Source of the DNA: Streptomyces olivochromogenes
GTDB taxonomy: Bacteria; Actinomycetota; Actinomycetes; Streptomycetales; Streptomycetaceae
NCBI RefSeq assembly: GCF_021538895.1
Contig: NZ_JADDRL010000063.1
Coordinates: forward strand, 1-55,970
Direction: 5' to 3'
Length of the DNA stretch: 55,970 nucleotides
Position 1 is the stretch's first letter, and every line of letters starts with the position of its first letter. The position numbers and the translations under genes were made by a program. Of this stretch, positions 49,516-55,970 are shown piece after piece. A model generated the notes under the pieces. The model searched no databases, was not told the origin of the DNA, and was given only the letters and a program-made list of their open reading frames with translations.

Positions 49516-51738
49516 TCAGACGAGGTCGAACCGGTCGAGGTTCATGACCTTGACCCACGCCGCGACGAAGTCCTTGACGAACTTCTCCTTCGCGTCGTCG
49601 CTCGCGTAGACCTCCGCGAGCGCGCGCAGCTCGGAGTTCGAACCGAAGACGAGGTCGGCACGGGTGCCGGTCCACTTGACCTTGCCGGAGGCGTCACGGC
49701 CCTCGAACGTGGTCTGGTCCTCGGAGGTCGACTTCCACGTCGTGCCCAGGTCGAGCAGGTTGACGAAGAAGTCGTTGGTGAGCCTGCCGGGGGTGTCGGT
49801 GAGCACGCCCAGCGACGACTGCTTGTGGTTGGCGCCCAGCACCCGAAGGCCGCCGACCAGGACGGTCAGCTCGGGGGCGCTCAGGGTCAGCAGGTTCGCC
49901 CGGTCCAGCAGCAGGTACTCGGCCGGCAGGTGGTTGGCCTTGCCGAGGTAGTTGCGGAACCCGTCGGCGGTCGGCTCCAGCGCCGCGAACGACTCGGCGT
50001 CGGTGTGCTCGTCCGTCGCGTCGACACGGCCCGGGGCGAAGGCCACCTCGACGTCGTACCCGGCGTCCTTGGCGGCCTTCTCCACGGCCGCGGAGCCGCC
50101 GAGGACGATCAGGTCGGCCAGGGAGACCTTCTTGTCACCGGCGGAGTCGAACTCCCGCTGGACGCCCTCCAGGGTGCGCAGCACCGTGGCCAGCCCGTCG
50201 GGGTCGTTGGCCTCCCAGCTGCGCTGCGGCTCCAGGCGGACCCGTCCGCCGTTGGCGCCGCCGCGCTTGTCGCTGCCGCGGAACGTCGAGGCCGACGCCC
50301 ACGCGGTCGAGACCAGCTGCGCGACCGACAGGCCCGAGTCGAGGAGCTTGGCCTTCAGGGACGCGACGTCCGCGGCGTCGAGGGCCGCGCCCTCGGCCTC
50401 GGGCAGCGGGTCCTGCCACAGCAGGGTCTCCTCCGGGACCTCCGGGCCGAGGTAGAGCGACTTCGGACCCATGTCACGGTGCGTCAGCTTGTACCAGGCA
50501 CGCGCGAAGGCGTCCGCGAACTGGTCGGGGTGCTCGTGGAAGCGGCGGGCGATCGGCTCGTAGATCGGGTCGAAGCGCAGCGACAGGTCCGTCGTGAGCA
50601 TCGACGGTGCGATCCTCTTGGAGGCGTCGTGGGCGTGCGGGACGGTGCCCTCGCCCGCGCCGTCCTTCGGCTTCCACTGGTTGGCGCCGGCGGGGCTCTG
50701 GGTCAGCTCCCACTCGTAGCCGAACAGGTTGTCGAAGAAGTCGTTGCCCCACTCGGTGGGCCTGCCGGTCCAGGTGACCTCAAGGCCGGACGTGATGGCG
50801 TCCGCGCCCTTTCCGGTGCCGTACGTGTTGCGCCAGCCGAGGCCCTGCTCCTCGATCGGGGCGGCCTCGGGGTCCGGGCCGACGTGGTCCGCCGGACCCG
50901 CGCCGTGGGTCTTGCCGAAGGTGTGACCGCCCGCGATCAGGGCGACCGTCTCCTCGTCGTTCATCGCCATCCGGCGGAACGTCTCACGGATGTCGCGCGC
51001 CGCCGCGATCGGGTCCGGGTTGCCGTTCGGGCCCTCCGGGTTGACGTAGATGAGGCCCATCTGGACCGCCCCGAGCGGGTTCTCCAGCTCGCGGTCACCG
51101 GTGTAGCGCTGGTCGTCGAGCCAGGTGGTCTCGGGACCCCAGTACACGTCCTCCTCGGACTCCCACACGTCCTCGCGGCCACCGGCGAAACCGAAGGTCT
51201 CGAAGCCCATCGTCTCCAGGGCCACGTTGCCGGTGAGGATCATGAGGTCGGCCCAGGACAGGTTCTTGCCGTACTTCTTCTTGACCGGCCACAGCAGACG
51301 ACGGGCCTTGTCGAGGTTGCCGTTGTCGGGCCAGCTGTTGAGCGGGGCGAAGCGCTGCTGGCCGGCGCCCGCGCCGCCGCGGCCGTCGCTGATGCGGTAG
51401 GTGCCCGCGCTGTGCCACGCCATCCGGATCATGAACGGGCCGTAGTGACCGAAGTCGGCGGGCCACCAGTCCTGCGAGGTGGTCAGCACCTCGGCGATGT
51501 CCTGCTTCACGGCCGCCAGGTCGAGGGACCGGAACGCCTCGGCGTAGTCGAACTCCTCACCGAGGGGATTGGCCACGGCGGGGTTCTTGGCAAGGATCTT
51601 CAGGTTGAGCCGCTCCGGCCACCACTGGCGGTTGCCGCCACCCTGGGTCGGGTGCGGGGCGCGCCCATGTGCGACGGGGCAGCCACCGGTGCCCTCCGCC
51701 TTGGCGTCGGTGACGATTGCATCAGGGTTCTCAGCCAT
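49516..51738 (-). CDS. katG: Catalase-peroxidase KatG
   Basis: A 740-residue bifunctional heme catalase-peroxidase, full length with the usual duplicated peroxidase fold. The distal site is R105, W108, H109 (RMAWHSAGTY). The Tyr of the Met-Tyr-Trp adduct is in LIYVNPEGPNG, and the proximal heme His is in AGGHTFGKTHG. It removes hydrogen peroxide and in related organisms activates isoniazid. ATG at 51738 follows AAGGA. It lies 49 bp downstream of furA in the classic furA-katG order, so it is expected to be induced by peroxide when FurA loses its grip on the shared promoter. Confidence 0.97.
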   Translation of the reverse strand: MAENPDAIVTDAKAEGTGGCPVAHGRAPHPTQGGGNRQWWPERLNLKILAKNPAVANPLGEEFDYAEAFRSLDLAAVKQDIAEVLTTSQDWWPADFGHYGPFMIRMAWHSAGTYRISDGRGGAGAGQQRFAPLNSWPDNGNLDKARRLLWPVKKKYGKNLSWADLMILTGNVALETMGFETFGFAGGREDVWESEEDVYWGPETTWLDDQRYTGDRELENPLGAVQMGLIYVNPEGPNGNPDPIAAARDIRETFRRMAMNDEETVALIAGGHTFGKTHGAGPADHVGPDPEAAPIEEQGLGWRNTYGTGKGADAITSGLEVTWTGRPTEWGNDFFDNLFGYEWELTQSPAGANQWKPKDGAGEGTVPHAHDASKRIAPSMLTTDLSLRFDPIYEPIARRFHEHPDQFADAFARAWYKLTHRDMGPKSLYLGPEVPEETLLWQDPLPEAEGAALDAADVASLKAKLLDSGLSVAQLVSTAWASASTFRGSDKRGGANGGRVRLEPQRSWEANDPDGLATVLRTLEGVQREFDSAGDKKVSLADLIVLGGSAAVEKAAKDAGYDVEVAFAPGRVDATDEHTDAESFAALEPTADGFRNYLGKANHLPAEYLLLDRANLLTLSAPELTVLVGGLRVLGANHKQSSLGVLTDTPGRLTNDFFVNLLDLGTTWKSTSEDQTTFEGRDASGKVKWTGTRADLVFGSNSELRALAEVYASDDAKEKFVKDFVAAWVKVMNLDRFDLV

Positions 51739-51787
51739 GGGAATCCTTCCGGATCAGGTGGATCACTTTGCTCAAGAACTGCGAAGG

Positions 51788-52225
51788 TCAAGCACTGCGA
51801 GGGGTGGAGCAGTCGGGGCAGACGCCCCAGTAGACGACCTCGGCCTCGTCGATCGAGAAGCCGCGGTCGTCGGACGCGGTGAGACAGGGCGCGTCACCGA
51901 CGGCACAGTCCACGTCGGCGACGACACCGCACGAGCGGCACACGACGTGGTGGTGGTTGTCGCCGACGCGTCCCTCGAACCGGGCCGGGCTGCCGGCCGG
52001 CTCGATGCGGCGTATGAGCCCCGCGGCGGTCAGTGCGTGCAGGGCCTCGTACACGGCTTGGAGCGAGACGTGGCCCACGCGCTCGCGCACGCCGGAGGCG
52101 ATGGCCTCGACACCGAGGTGATCACCGTGCCGGACGGTCTCCAGCAGTGCGACGCGCGCGGCCGTCACCCGCAGGCCGGCACCGCGCAGCTCCTCGGCGG
52201 TGGTCGGAGTCGGGGATGCGGTCAT
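51788..52225 (-). CDS. furA: Fur-family redox-sensing repressor of katG
   Basis: A 145-residue Fur-family protein. A winged-helix N-domain (GLRVTAARVALLETV, VSLQAVYEALHALTAAGLI) is followed by the dimerisation domain with DNHHHVVCRSC and CPDC, the Cys and His residues expected to bind regulatory and structural metal. FurA/FurS proteins repress themselves and katG and respond to peroxide through thiols and metal. ATG at 52225 is only 6 nt after a TAGGTT -10 box, so the transcript is likely leaderless, as reported for furA in mycobacteria. Confidence 0.95.
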   Translation of the reverse strand: MTASPTPTTAEELRGAGLRVTAARVALLETVRHGDHLGVEAIASGVRERVGHVSLQAVYEALHALTAAGLIRRIEPAGSPARFEGRVGDNHHHVVCRSCGVVADVDCAVGDAPCLTASDDRGFSIDEAEVVYWGVCPDCSTPRSA

Positions 52226-52231
52226 GGCGCC

Positions 52232-52261
52232 AACCTACAGCCCCAAACACGATCGATTCAA
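52232..52261 (-). promoter_or_regulatory. furA-katG promoter
   Basis: Minus-strand TTGAAT (52256-52261) and TAGGTT (52232-52237) are 18 bp apart. Initiation about 6-7 nt after the -10 would coincide with the furA ATG. The A/T-rich segment reaching upstream to about 52300 is unusual for this DNA and fits the A/T-rich FurA operators described in actinomycetes. Confidence 0.7.
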
Positions 52262-52498
52262 GAAAACGAGTCATCCAAGTCTGGTGGCTTAATCGGGGAT
52301 CTTTTGTCCTAGTTCGGCGTGTTACGCCGGTCGGCAGGCTACTCCCTCTCCCGCCCCGGCGGGAACTCCCGCACCGTCCGCCGAAGCAGGGGGATCGTGC
52401 CCGGCCCCGCTCCCGGAAAACGCTCACCGCGAGGACTCGTGTTTGTGCCCGAAGGCGGCGGGCAGGCGCACCGGCAGTGCTTCGGACCGGAGGCACAC

Positions 52499-52561
52499 CC
52501 GTGGGAGCGGCGAACCGTCGCCCAGGGTGCGTCCGTCCGGCACGCGGACGCGCTCCCACGG
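52499..52561 (+). repeat. Nested inverted repeats in sigma factor gene leader
   Basis: CCGTGGGAGCG (52499-52509) is the exact reverse complement of CGCTCCCACGG (52551-52561). Within the loop GCGTCCG (52529-52535) pairs with CGGACGC (52545-52551), sharing one base with the outer arm. The two cannot both form fully at the junction, so they may be alternative structures. They end 42 nt before the sigma factor start. Confidence 0.45.
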
Positions 52562-52602
52562 TGACCGTCGAATCGAGCACCTCCAGGGGAGTTGCCAGAC
52601 AC

Positions 52603-53394
52603 ATGCCGAAACGAGCGAGCACCAAGCACCCGCACGACGACGCGCCCGACACCGCGGGGGCCTTCCGCAGGCTGGCCGCGCTCGCGCCGGGACCGGAGCG
52701 CGACGCGCTGCGCGGCGAGATCGTCGAGGCCTGGCTGCCCATGGCCGAACGGCTCGCGGGACGCTTCCGCGGCCGCGGCGAGAGCCTGGACGACCTGCGC
52801 CAGGTCGCCGCCCTCGGCCTGGTCAAGGCCGTCGACCGGTACGACCCCGGGCGCGGCCACGCCTTCGAGAGCTACGCGGTGCCCACCGTCAGCGGCGAGA
52901 TCAAGCGGCACTTCCGCGACCACCTGTGGACCCTGCACGTGCCGCGCCGGGTCCAGGAACTGCGCAACCGGGTGCGGATCGCCTGCCAGGACCTGTCGCA
53001 GACCGTGCCCGGGCGACGGCCCACCGTCGCGGAGATCGCCGAGCGGGCGAGGCTGAGTGAGGAGGACGTCCGGGTCGGCCTGGAGGCGCTGGAGAGCTTC
53101 ACCGCGCTCTCCCTGGACGCGGAGCTGCCCGGCGGCGACGACGGCCACTCGCTGGGCGACACGCTCGGCGGGCCCGATCCGGCCCTCGACACGGTCGTGG
53201 ACCGGGAGGCCGTCATCCCCCGGCTGGCCGCCCTGCCCGAGCGCGAGCGGGCCATCCTCTACCTGCGGTTCTTCGACGACATGACGCAGAGCCGGATCGC
53301 CGAACAGCTCGGCGTCTCGCAGATGCACGTGTCCCGGCTGATCAACCGCTGCTGCGACCGGCTGCGCGAGCAGGTGATGCGGGACGCGGCGTAG
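52603..53394 (+). CDS. RNA polymerase sigma factor, SigB/SigF/SigG family
   Basis: A 263-residue group 3 sigma factor of the stress/sporulation type. Region 2 is ESLDDLRQVAALGLVKAVDRY (60-80) with YAVPTVSGEIKRHFRDHLW. Region 3 is RVQELRNRVR. The region 4 helix-turn-helix is near 230-255 (MTQSRIAEQLGVSQMHVSR). Such factors are usually held by an RsbW-like anti-sigma factor and freed by partner switching. No anti-sigma gene adjoins it here. The HATPase/SpoIIE protein encoded at 20552-23029 is a conceivable partner but is 30 kb away. ATG at 52603 follows AGGGGAG at slightly long spacing. Confidence 0.92.
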   Translation: MPKRASTKHPHDDAPDTAGAFRRLAALAPGPERDALRGEIVEAWLPMAERLAGRFRGRGESLDDLRQVAALGLVKAVDRYDPGRGHAFESYAVPTVSGEIKRHFRDHLWTLHVPRRVQELRNRVRIACQDLSQTVPGRRPTVAEIAERARLSEEDVRVGLEALESFTALSLDAELPGGDDGHSLGDTLGGPDPALDTVVDREAVIPRLAALPERERAILYLRFFDDMTQSRIAEQLGVSQMHVSRLINRCCDRLREQVMRDAA

Positions 53395-53592
53395 GGACGT
53401 GGCGCGGGGGACGCGGCGTGGGGGCATGGCGTAGGGGACGCGTTGTCGTGAGCGTCCCGGACGTCACCCAATAGGCCGTTCGCGTTCGCGCGAATGGGGC
53501 CCGGCCGCGCGCGAGGGGCGGCGCGGCGGGCTGTGATGGCTGCGGGGGCACGACCTCGTGCTCCCGCAGCCGTCCGTCTGAGGAGCCCGTCC

Positions 53593-54378
53593 ATGCGACG
53601 CACCGCTCGCGCCCTCGTCATATCCATCCTGGCCGCCGGCCTCGGCACCGCCGTACCGGCCGCGGCCGCGATCCCCGCCGCGCGGGTGGGCCCAGGCAGC
53701 GAACGGCCGGGCGGCAGCGTCACCGTGTCCGAGACCTGTGCGGCGACCGACGGGACCCTCGGGATCGCCGGGATCCCCGGGATCGTGGGGACCGCGCCGG
53801 ACACCGTGGGTGCGGGTGGGCAGAGCGGTGCGTCCGGGGCGTGCGGAGACGACCAGAGGAGCGCCCGGCCGGCGCCTCCGGTCGACGGTGGCGCGAGTGC
53901 GGCGCCGCAGTCGCTGCCCGACGGCCGGGACAGCGGTGTGCCGCTGTCGCTCATGGACAGGCAGGAGACCGGCGTGCCGGAGTTGTTCCCCGACGGCCGG
54001 GAGAGCGGTGTGCCGGAGCTCCTCGGCGACGGGCGGGAAGGCGGTGTGTCGCAGCCGCCCGCCGATGGCCTGGACGGCACCGGCACCGGCACTGGCAGCG
54101 GCACCGGCCCCGGCCGGGAGAGCGGTGCCCGGGAGAGCCAGGGCGGGGCGTGTGACGACTCCCGGGGTGCATCCTGTGGTGACGGCCGTGACTGTGCCGA
54201 GCCCCGGCCCGGCTCCAGCTGCGGACAGGCCACCGTCGAGCACGGTGTGGAGGCTGGTGAGGGGGGTGCGTTCAACGGGTCCGTCCCGGCGCTGGTCGTC
54301 GGCGGTCTGCTGATCGCGGGCGCGGCCGGTGCCGCCGTACACCGGCTCTGGTACCGCAGGTCGACCGGAGACGGCTGA
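53593..54378 (+). CDS. Secreted, membrane-anchored low-complexity protein with 12-residue repeats
   Basis: A 261-residue protein of unknown function. Residues 1-26 form a signal peptide (RRTARALVISILAAGLG, cut near AAAA). A Gly/Pro/Asp-rich middle contains four tandem 12-residue units (SLPDGRDSGVPL, SLMDRQETGVPE, LFPDGRESGVPE, LLGDGREGGVSQ; about residues 107-154). A Gly/Thr run and a Cys-containing segment follow. The C-terminus is a membrane helix (SVPALVVGGLLIAGAAGAAV) and a basic end (HRLWYRRSTGDG), so it is probably anchored outside the membrane. No LPxTG motif is seen. ATG at 53593 has GAGGAGC upstream. Confidence 0.7.
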   Translation: MRRTARALVISILAAGLGTAVPAAAAIPAARVGPGSERPGGSVTVSETCAATDGTLGIAGIPGIVGTAPDTVGAGGQSGASGACGDDQRSARPAPPVDGGASAAPQSLPDGRDSGVPLSLMDRQETGVPELFPDGRESGVPELLGDGREGGVSQPPADGLDGTGTGTGSGTGPGRESGARESQGGACDDSRGASCGDGRDCAEPRPGSSCGQATVEHGVEAGEGGAFNGSVPALVVGGLLIAGAAGAAVHRLWYRRSTGDG

Positions 54379-54510
54379 CGCCCCGCGCGCACCGCCCAGG
54401 GAACGGCGCGACACCGGGTACGACGGAGCCGACGCACGGAGCAGCCGACGACAGAGCACGGACCCGACCGGGACAGGACACGGAACCCCACGGACTGCGC
54501 GGAGGCGGAC

Positions 54511-55797
54511 ATGCGGCGGACGGACCCCCACGGTCGCCCCGGCGACCGCTCCGACGACCGTGCCCCCGAGGGGCACGGCCCCGTCCGCTACGGGCCACCC
54601 CTGCCCGACGACGGACTGCCCGTGCTCCCCGAACTGTCCGCCGTGCTCGCCGCCGCCGCGGGCCGTGCCGGGCAACAGCCCGTCGGCGGTGGCCCCGCGC
54701 TGCTCGACGCGGCCCGCGCCTACTGGGCGCGACGCGGACTGACCGCCGAACCGGACCGCGTGGCGGCCGGCCCCGGCACCCCGTCCCTGCTGCTCGCCCT
54801 GACCGCAGCGCTCGGCGGCGACGTCCTGGTGCCCCGCCCCTGCGCCGCCTGGTGGGCGCCGTACGCACGCCTGTTGGGCAGGCCGGCCTTCCATGTGCCG
54901 ACCCCGGCCGAGTCCGGTGGCGTCCCCGACCCGTACGCCCTTCTGGAGACCGTCCGCCGGGTCCGTGCCGAGGGCGGCGACCCGCGGCTGCTCGTGCTGT
55001 CCGTGGCCGACGACCCGACCGCCACCGTCGCCCCGCCCGAACTGCTGCACGAGACCGTCGAGGCGGCCGAGGGCGAGGGGCTGCACCTGGTCAGCGACGA
55101 GACCTGGCGCGACACCCTGCACGACCCGCACGGCACGGTGCTGCTGAGCCCCGCCGAGATGCTCCCCGAACGCGTCACCGTCGTCACCGACCTGGCCGGC
55201 GCGTCGCTGCCGCCGGGCTGGCCCGCCGCCCTTGCCCGCTTCCCCGCGAGCGCCACCGGCGCGTCGCTGCACGCGCGCGTGCTCGACGTGCTCACCGCAC
55301 TGGGGGCGCGCGTCGCCGAACCGGTCGCGGCGGCCGCCGCCTACGCGCTCGGCGAACCCGAGCCGGTCGTCCACCGCCGCGACCTGGCCGTACGCCTGCA
55401 CGCGCGCGTGGCCGCCGCCGCGCACGCCGCCGTCGTCGCGGCCGGTGCCCTGTCCCGGCCGCCGCAGGCCGGGCGTCATCTGTACGTCGACCTCGGCCCG
55501 CTGCGTTCCGCGCTCGGCGCGCACGACGTCAGCGACGCCCAGGAGTTGGAGGACTTCCTCACTGTCCGGCTCGGCATGCCCGCGCCCGGTGGCCACCGTT
55601 TCGGCGACGACCTCGGGGAACTGCGCGTGCGGCTCGCCACGGGTCCGCTGCTGGGCGGCACGGACGAGGAACGCACGGAATGCCTCACGTCACCCTCACC
55701 GTTGGAACTGCCACACGTGCAACGCGCGTTGGTCACCCTGAGGTCGGTCTTCGACGATCTCCGCGACGACGCTCAGCGACGGGAGCCTCCTCGATGA
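54511..55797 (+). CDS. Aminotransferase class I/II-fold protein lacking the PLP lysine
   Basis: A 428-residue protein with the outline of a fold-type I aminotransferase: VAAGPGTPSLLLALTAAL (84-101), LVPRPCAAWWAPYARLLG, DDPTATV (167-173, where NPTGT is expected), SDETWRDTL (195-203, with the Asp that would contact the pyridine nitrogen), and LRVRLATG near the C-terminus (carboxylate Arg position). The strand that should carry SxxK reads VTVVTDLAGAS (222-232), with no Lys. In fact there is no lysine in the whole protein. It cannot form the usual internal aldimine and is probably a pseudoenzyme or binding protein. ATG at 54511 follows GGAGGCGG. It overlaps the next gene by 4 bp. Confidence 0.8.
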   Translation: MRRTDPHGRPGDRSDDRAPEGHGPVRYGPPLPDDGLPVLPELSAVLAAAAGRAGQQPVGGGPALLDAARAYWARRGLTAEPDRVAAGPGTPSLLLALTAALGGDVLVPRPCAAWWAPYARLLGRPAFHVPTPAESGGVPDPYALLETVRRVRAEGGDPRLLVLSVADDPTATVAPPELLHETVEAAEGEGLHLVSDETWRDTLHDPHGTVLLSPAEMLPERVTVVTDLAGASLPPGWPAALARFPASATGASLHARVLDVLTALGARVAEPVAAAAAYALGEPEPVVHRRDLAVRLHARVAAAAHAAVVAAGALSRPPQAGRHLYVDLGPLRSALGAHDVSDAQELEDFLTVRLGMPAPGGHRFGDDLGELRVRLATGPLLGGTDEERTECLTSPSPLELPHVQRALVTLRSVFDDLRDDAQRREPPR

Positions 55798-55970
55798 CGC
55801 AGCAGACGCAGCAGACGCAGCAGTTCGGGACCACCCCCACGACCGACATCGCCCCTACGACCACGGCCGTCACAGTCACGGCGACGACGACGGTCACCGC
55901 GGCCACGACCGATGCCATGACCACGATGGCCGCGGCTGCCGCCACGGCCGCGGCTGCCGCCACGACCACC
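55794..55970 (+). CDS. Thr/Ala/Gln-rich protein, N-terminal fragment (3' end outside window)
   Basis: A frame opens in the stop of the aminotransferase-like gene (ATGA, 55794-55797) and runs off the window after 59 codons. It begins MTQQTQQTQQFGTTPTT and continues as a run of Thr, Ala and Val (AATTDAMTTMAAAAATAAAA). Such an N-terminus is likely disordered; the functional part must lie beyond the edge. The overlap implies coupled translation with the gene before it. Identity cannot be given from this piece. Confidence 0.6.
   Translation, partial: MTQQTQQTQQFGTTPTTDIAPTTTAVTVTATTTVTAATTDAMTTMAAAAATAAAAATTT

Larger units (their letters stand above)
52226..52602. other. Divergent spacer between furA and the sigma factor gene
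   Basis: 377 bp without a gene. It holds the furA promoter (52232-52261) beside an A/T-rich patch (52255-52300), the likely FurA operator, and the nested inverted repeats at 52499-52561 in the leader of the sigma factor gene. Confidence 0.5.

Noticed and set aside
48949..51882. 977-codon plus-strand frame opposite katG
   Set aside because: katG on the minus strand is complete and conserved. The plus-strand frame has no motifs and low-complexity composition.
1..55970. Insertion sequences, prophage, integrated plasmid or tRNA attachment site
   Set aside because: No transposase, integrase, tRNA gene or flanking direct repeats were recognised. The holin-like gene at 33969 belongs to a chromosomal actinobacterial family and has no phage neighbours.

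Overview
The window is a 56-kb piece of a high-GC actinomycete chromosome, almost certainly a Streptomyces or close relative. The evidence is the very strong third-position G/C bias, many GTG starts and start/stop overlaps, several apparently leaderless genes, an actinobacterial gas vesicle set (gvpOAFGYZJLSK), furA-katG, and a crotonyl-CoA carboxylase/reductase locus next to pssA-psd. Gene content and order resemble the S. coelicolor region that carries ccr/meaA and the gvp cluster. That comparison is from memory and was not searched.

Layout. 1-315: 3' end of a glycerate kinase gene. 316-1287: non-coding, with a 146-bp tandem repeat array built from three diverged subunits, closed by a perfect 22-bp terminator stem. 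1288-2788: psd-pssA (phosphatidylethanolamine synthesis). 2959-9212: an ethylmalonyl-CoA pathway operon, in transcription order ccr, meaA, mcl, mch-like, acyl-CoA dehydrogenase. Its promoter spacer holds a perfect palindrome. 9650-12410: a TetR regulator and a double-domain 3-hydroxyacyl-CoA dehydrogenase. 12806-17773: small housekeeping genes (HEAT-repeat protein, GNAT, RidA, secreted S33 peptidase, a radical-SAM protein behind a LexA-type box, SRPBCC protein). 17946-23909: a DHA2-type exporter fused to three carboxypeptidase-regulatory-like domains, a multidomain SpoIIE phosphatase/anti-sigma kinase, and a methyltransferase. 23974-29084: four peptidase genes (M55, M20, S9, S66) in two overlapping pairs. 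29126-34403: GNAT, DUF6204, DUF5107/TPR, M48, VOC and a holin-like membrane protein. 34571-37824: NDH-2-like oxidoreductase overlapping a transketolase. 37942-43295: the gas vesicle operon. 43298-48762: a 56-aa hydrophobic protein, methyltransferase, PAP2-DAGK fusion, histidine phosphatase, ABC-F ATPase and DUF6158. 49004-53394: DUF2795 protein, katG, furA, and a SigB/F/G-family sigma factor. 53593-55970: a secreted repeat protein, a lysine-free aminotransferase-fold protein, and the start of a Thr/Ala-rich gene cut by the window edge.

How the genes fit together. The ccr-meaA-mcl-mch-acd block, with the neighbouring 3-hydroxyacyl-CoA dehydrogenase, carries most of a route from acetoacetyl/crotonyl-CoA to glyoxylate and propionyl-CoA. 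In Streptomyces this route also supplies ethylmalonyl-CoA to polyketide synthases. The peptidase block is suited to breaking down cell-wall or D-amino-acid peptides. Several items point to stress response: FurA-KatG, the SigB-type sigma factor, the SpoIIE/HATPase protein, two SigB-like promoter matches and the LexA-type box.

The oddest items are the higher-order repeat array, a 110-bp inverted-repeat element read in frame through the meaA N-terminus, the lysine-free aminotransferase homologue, and the oppositely charged tails of GvpY and GvpZ. No tRNA, rRNA, CRISPR array, transposase or phage integrase was seen.
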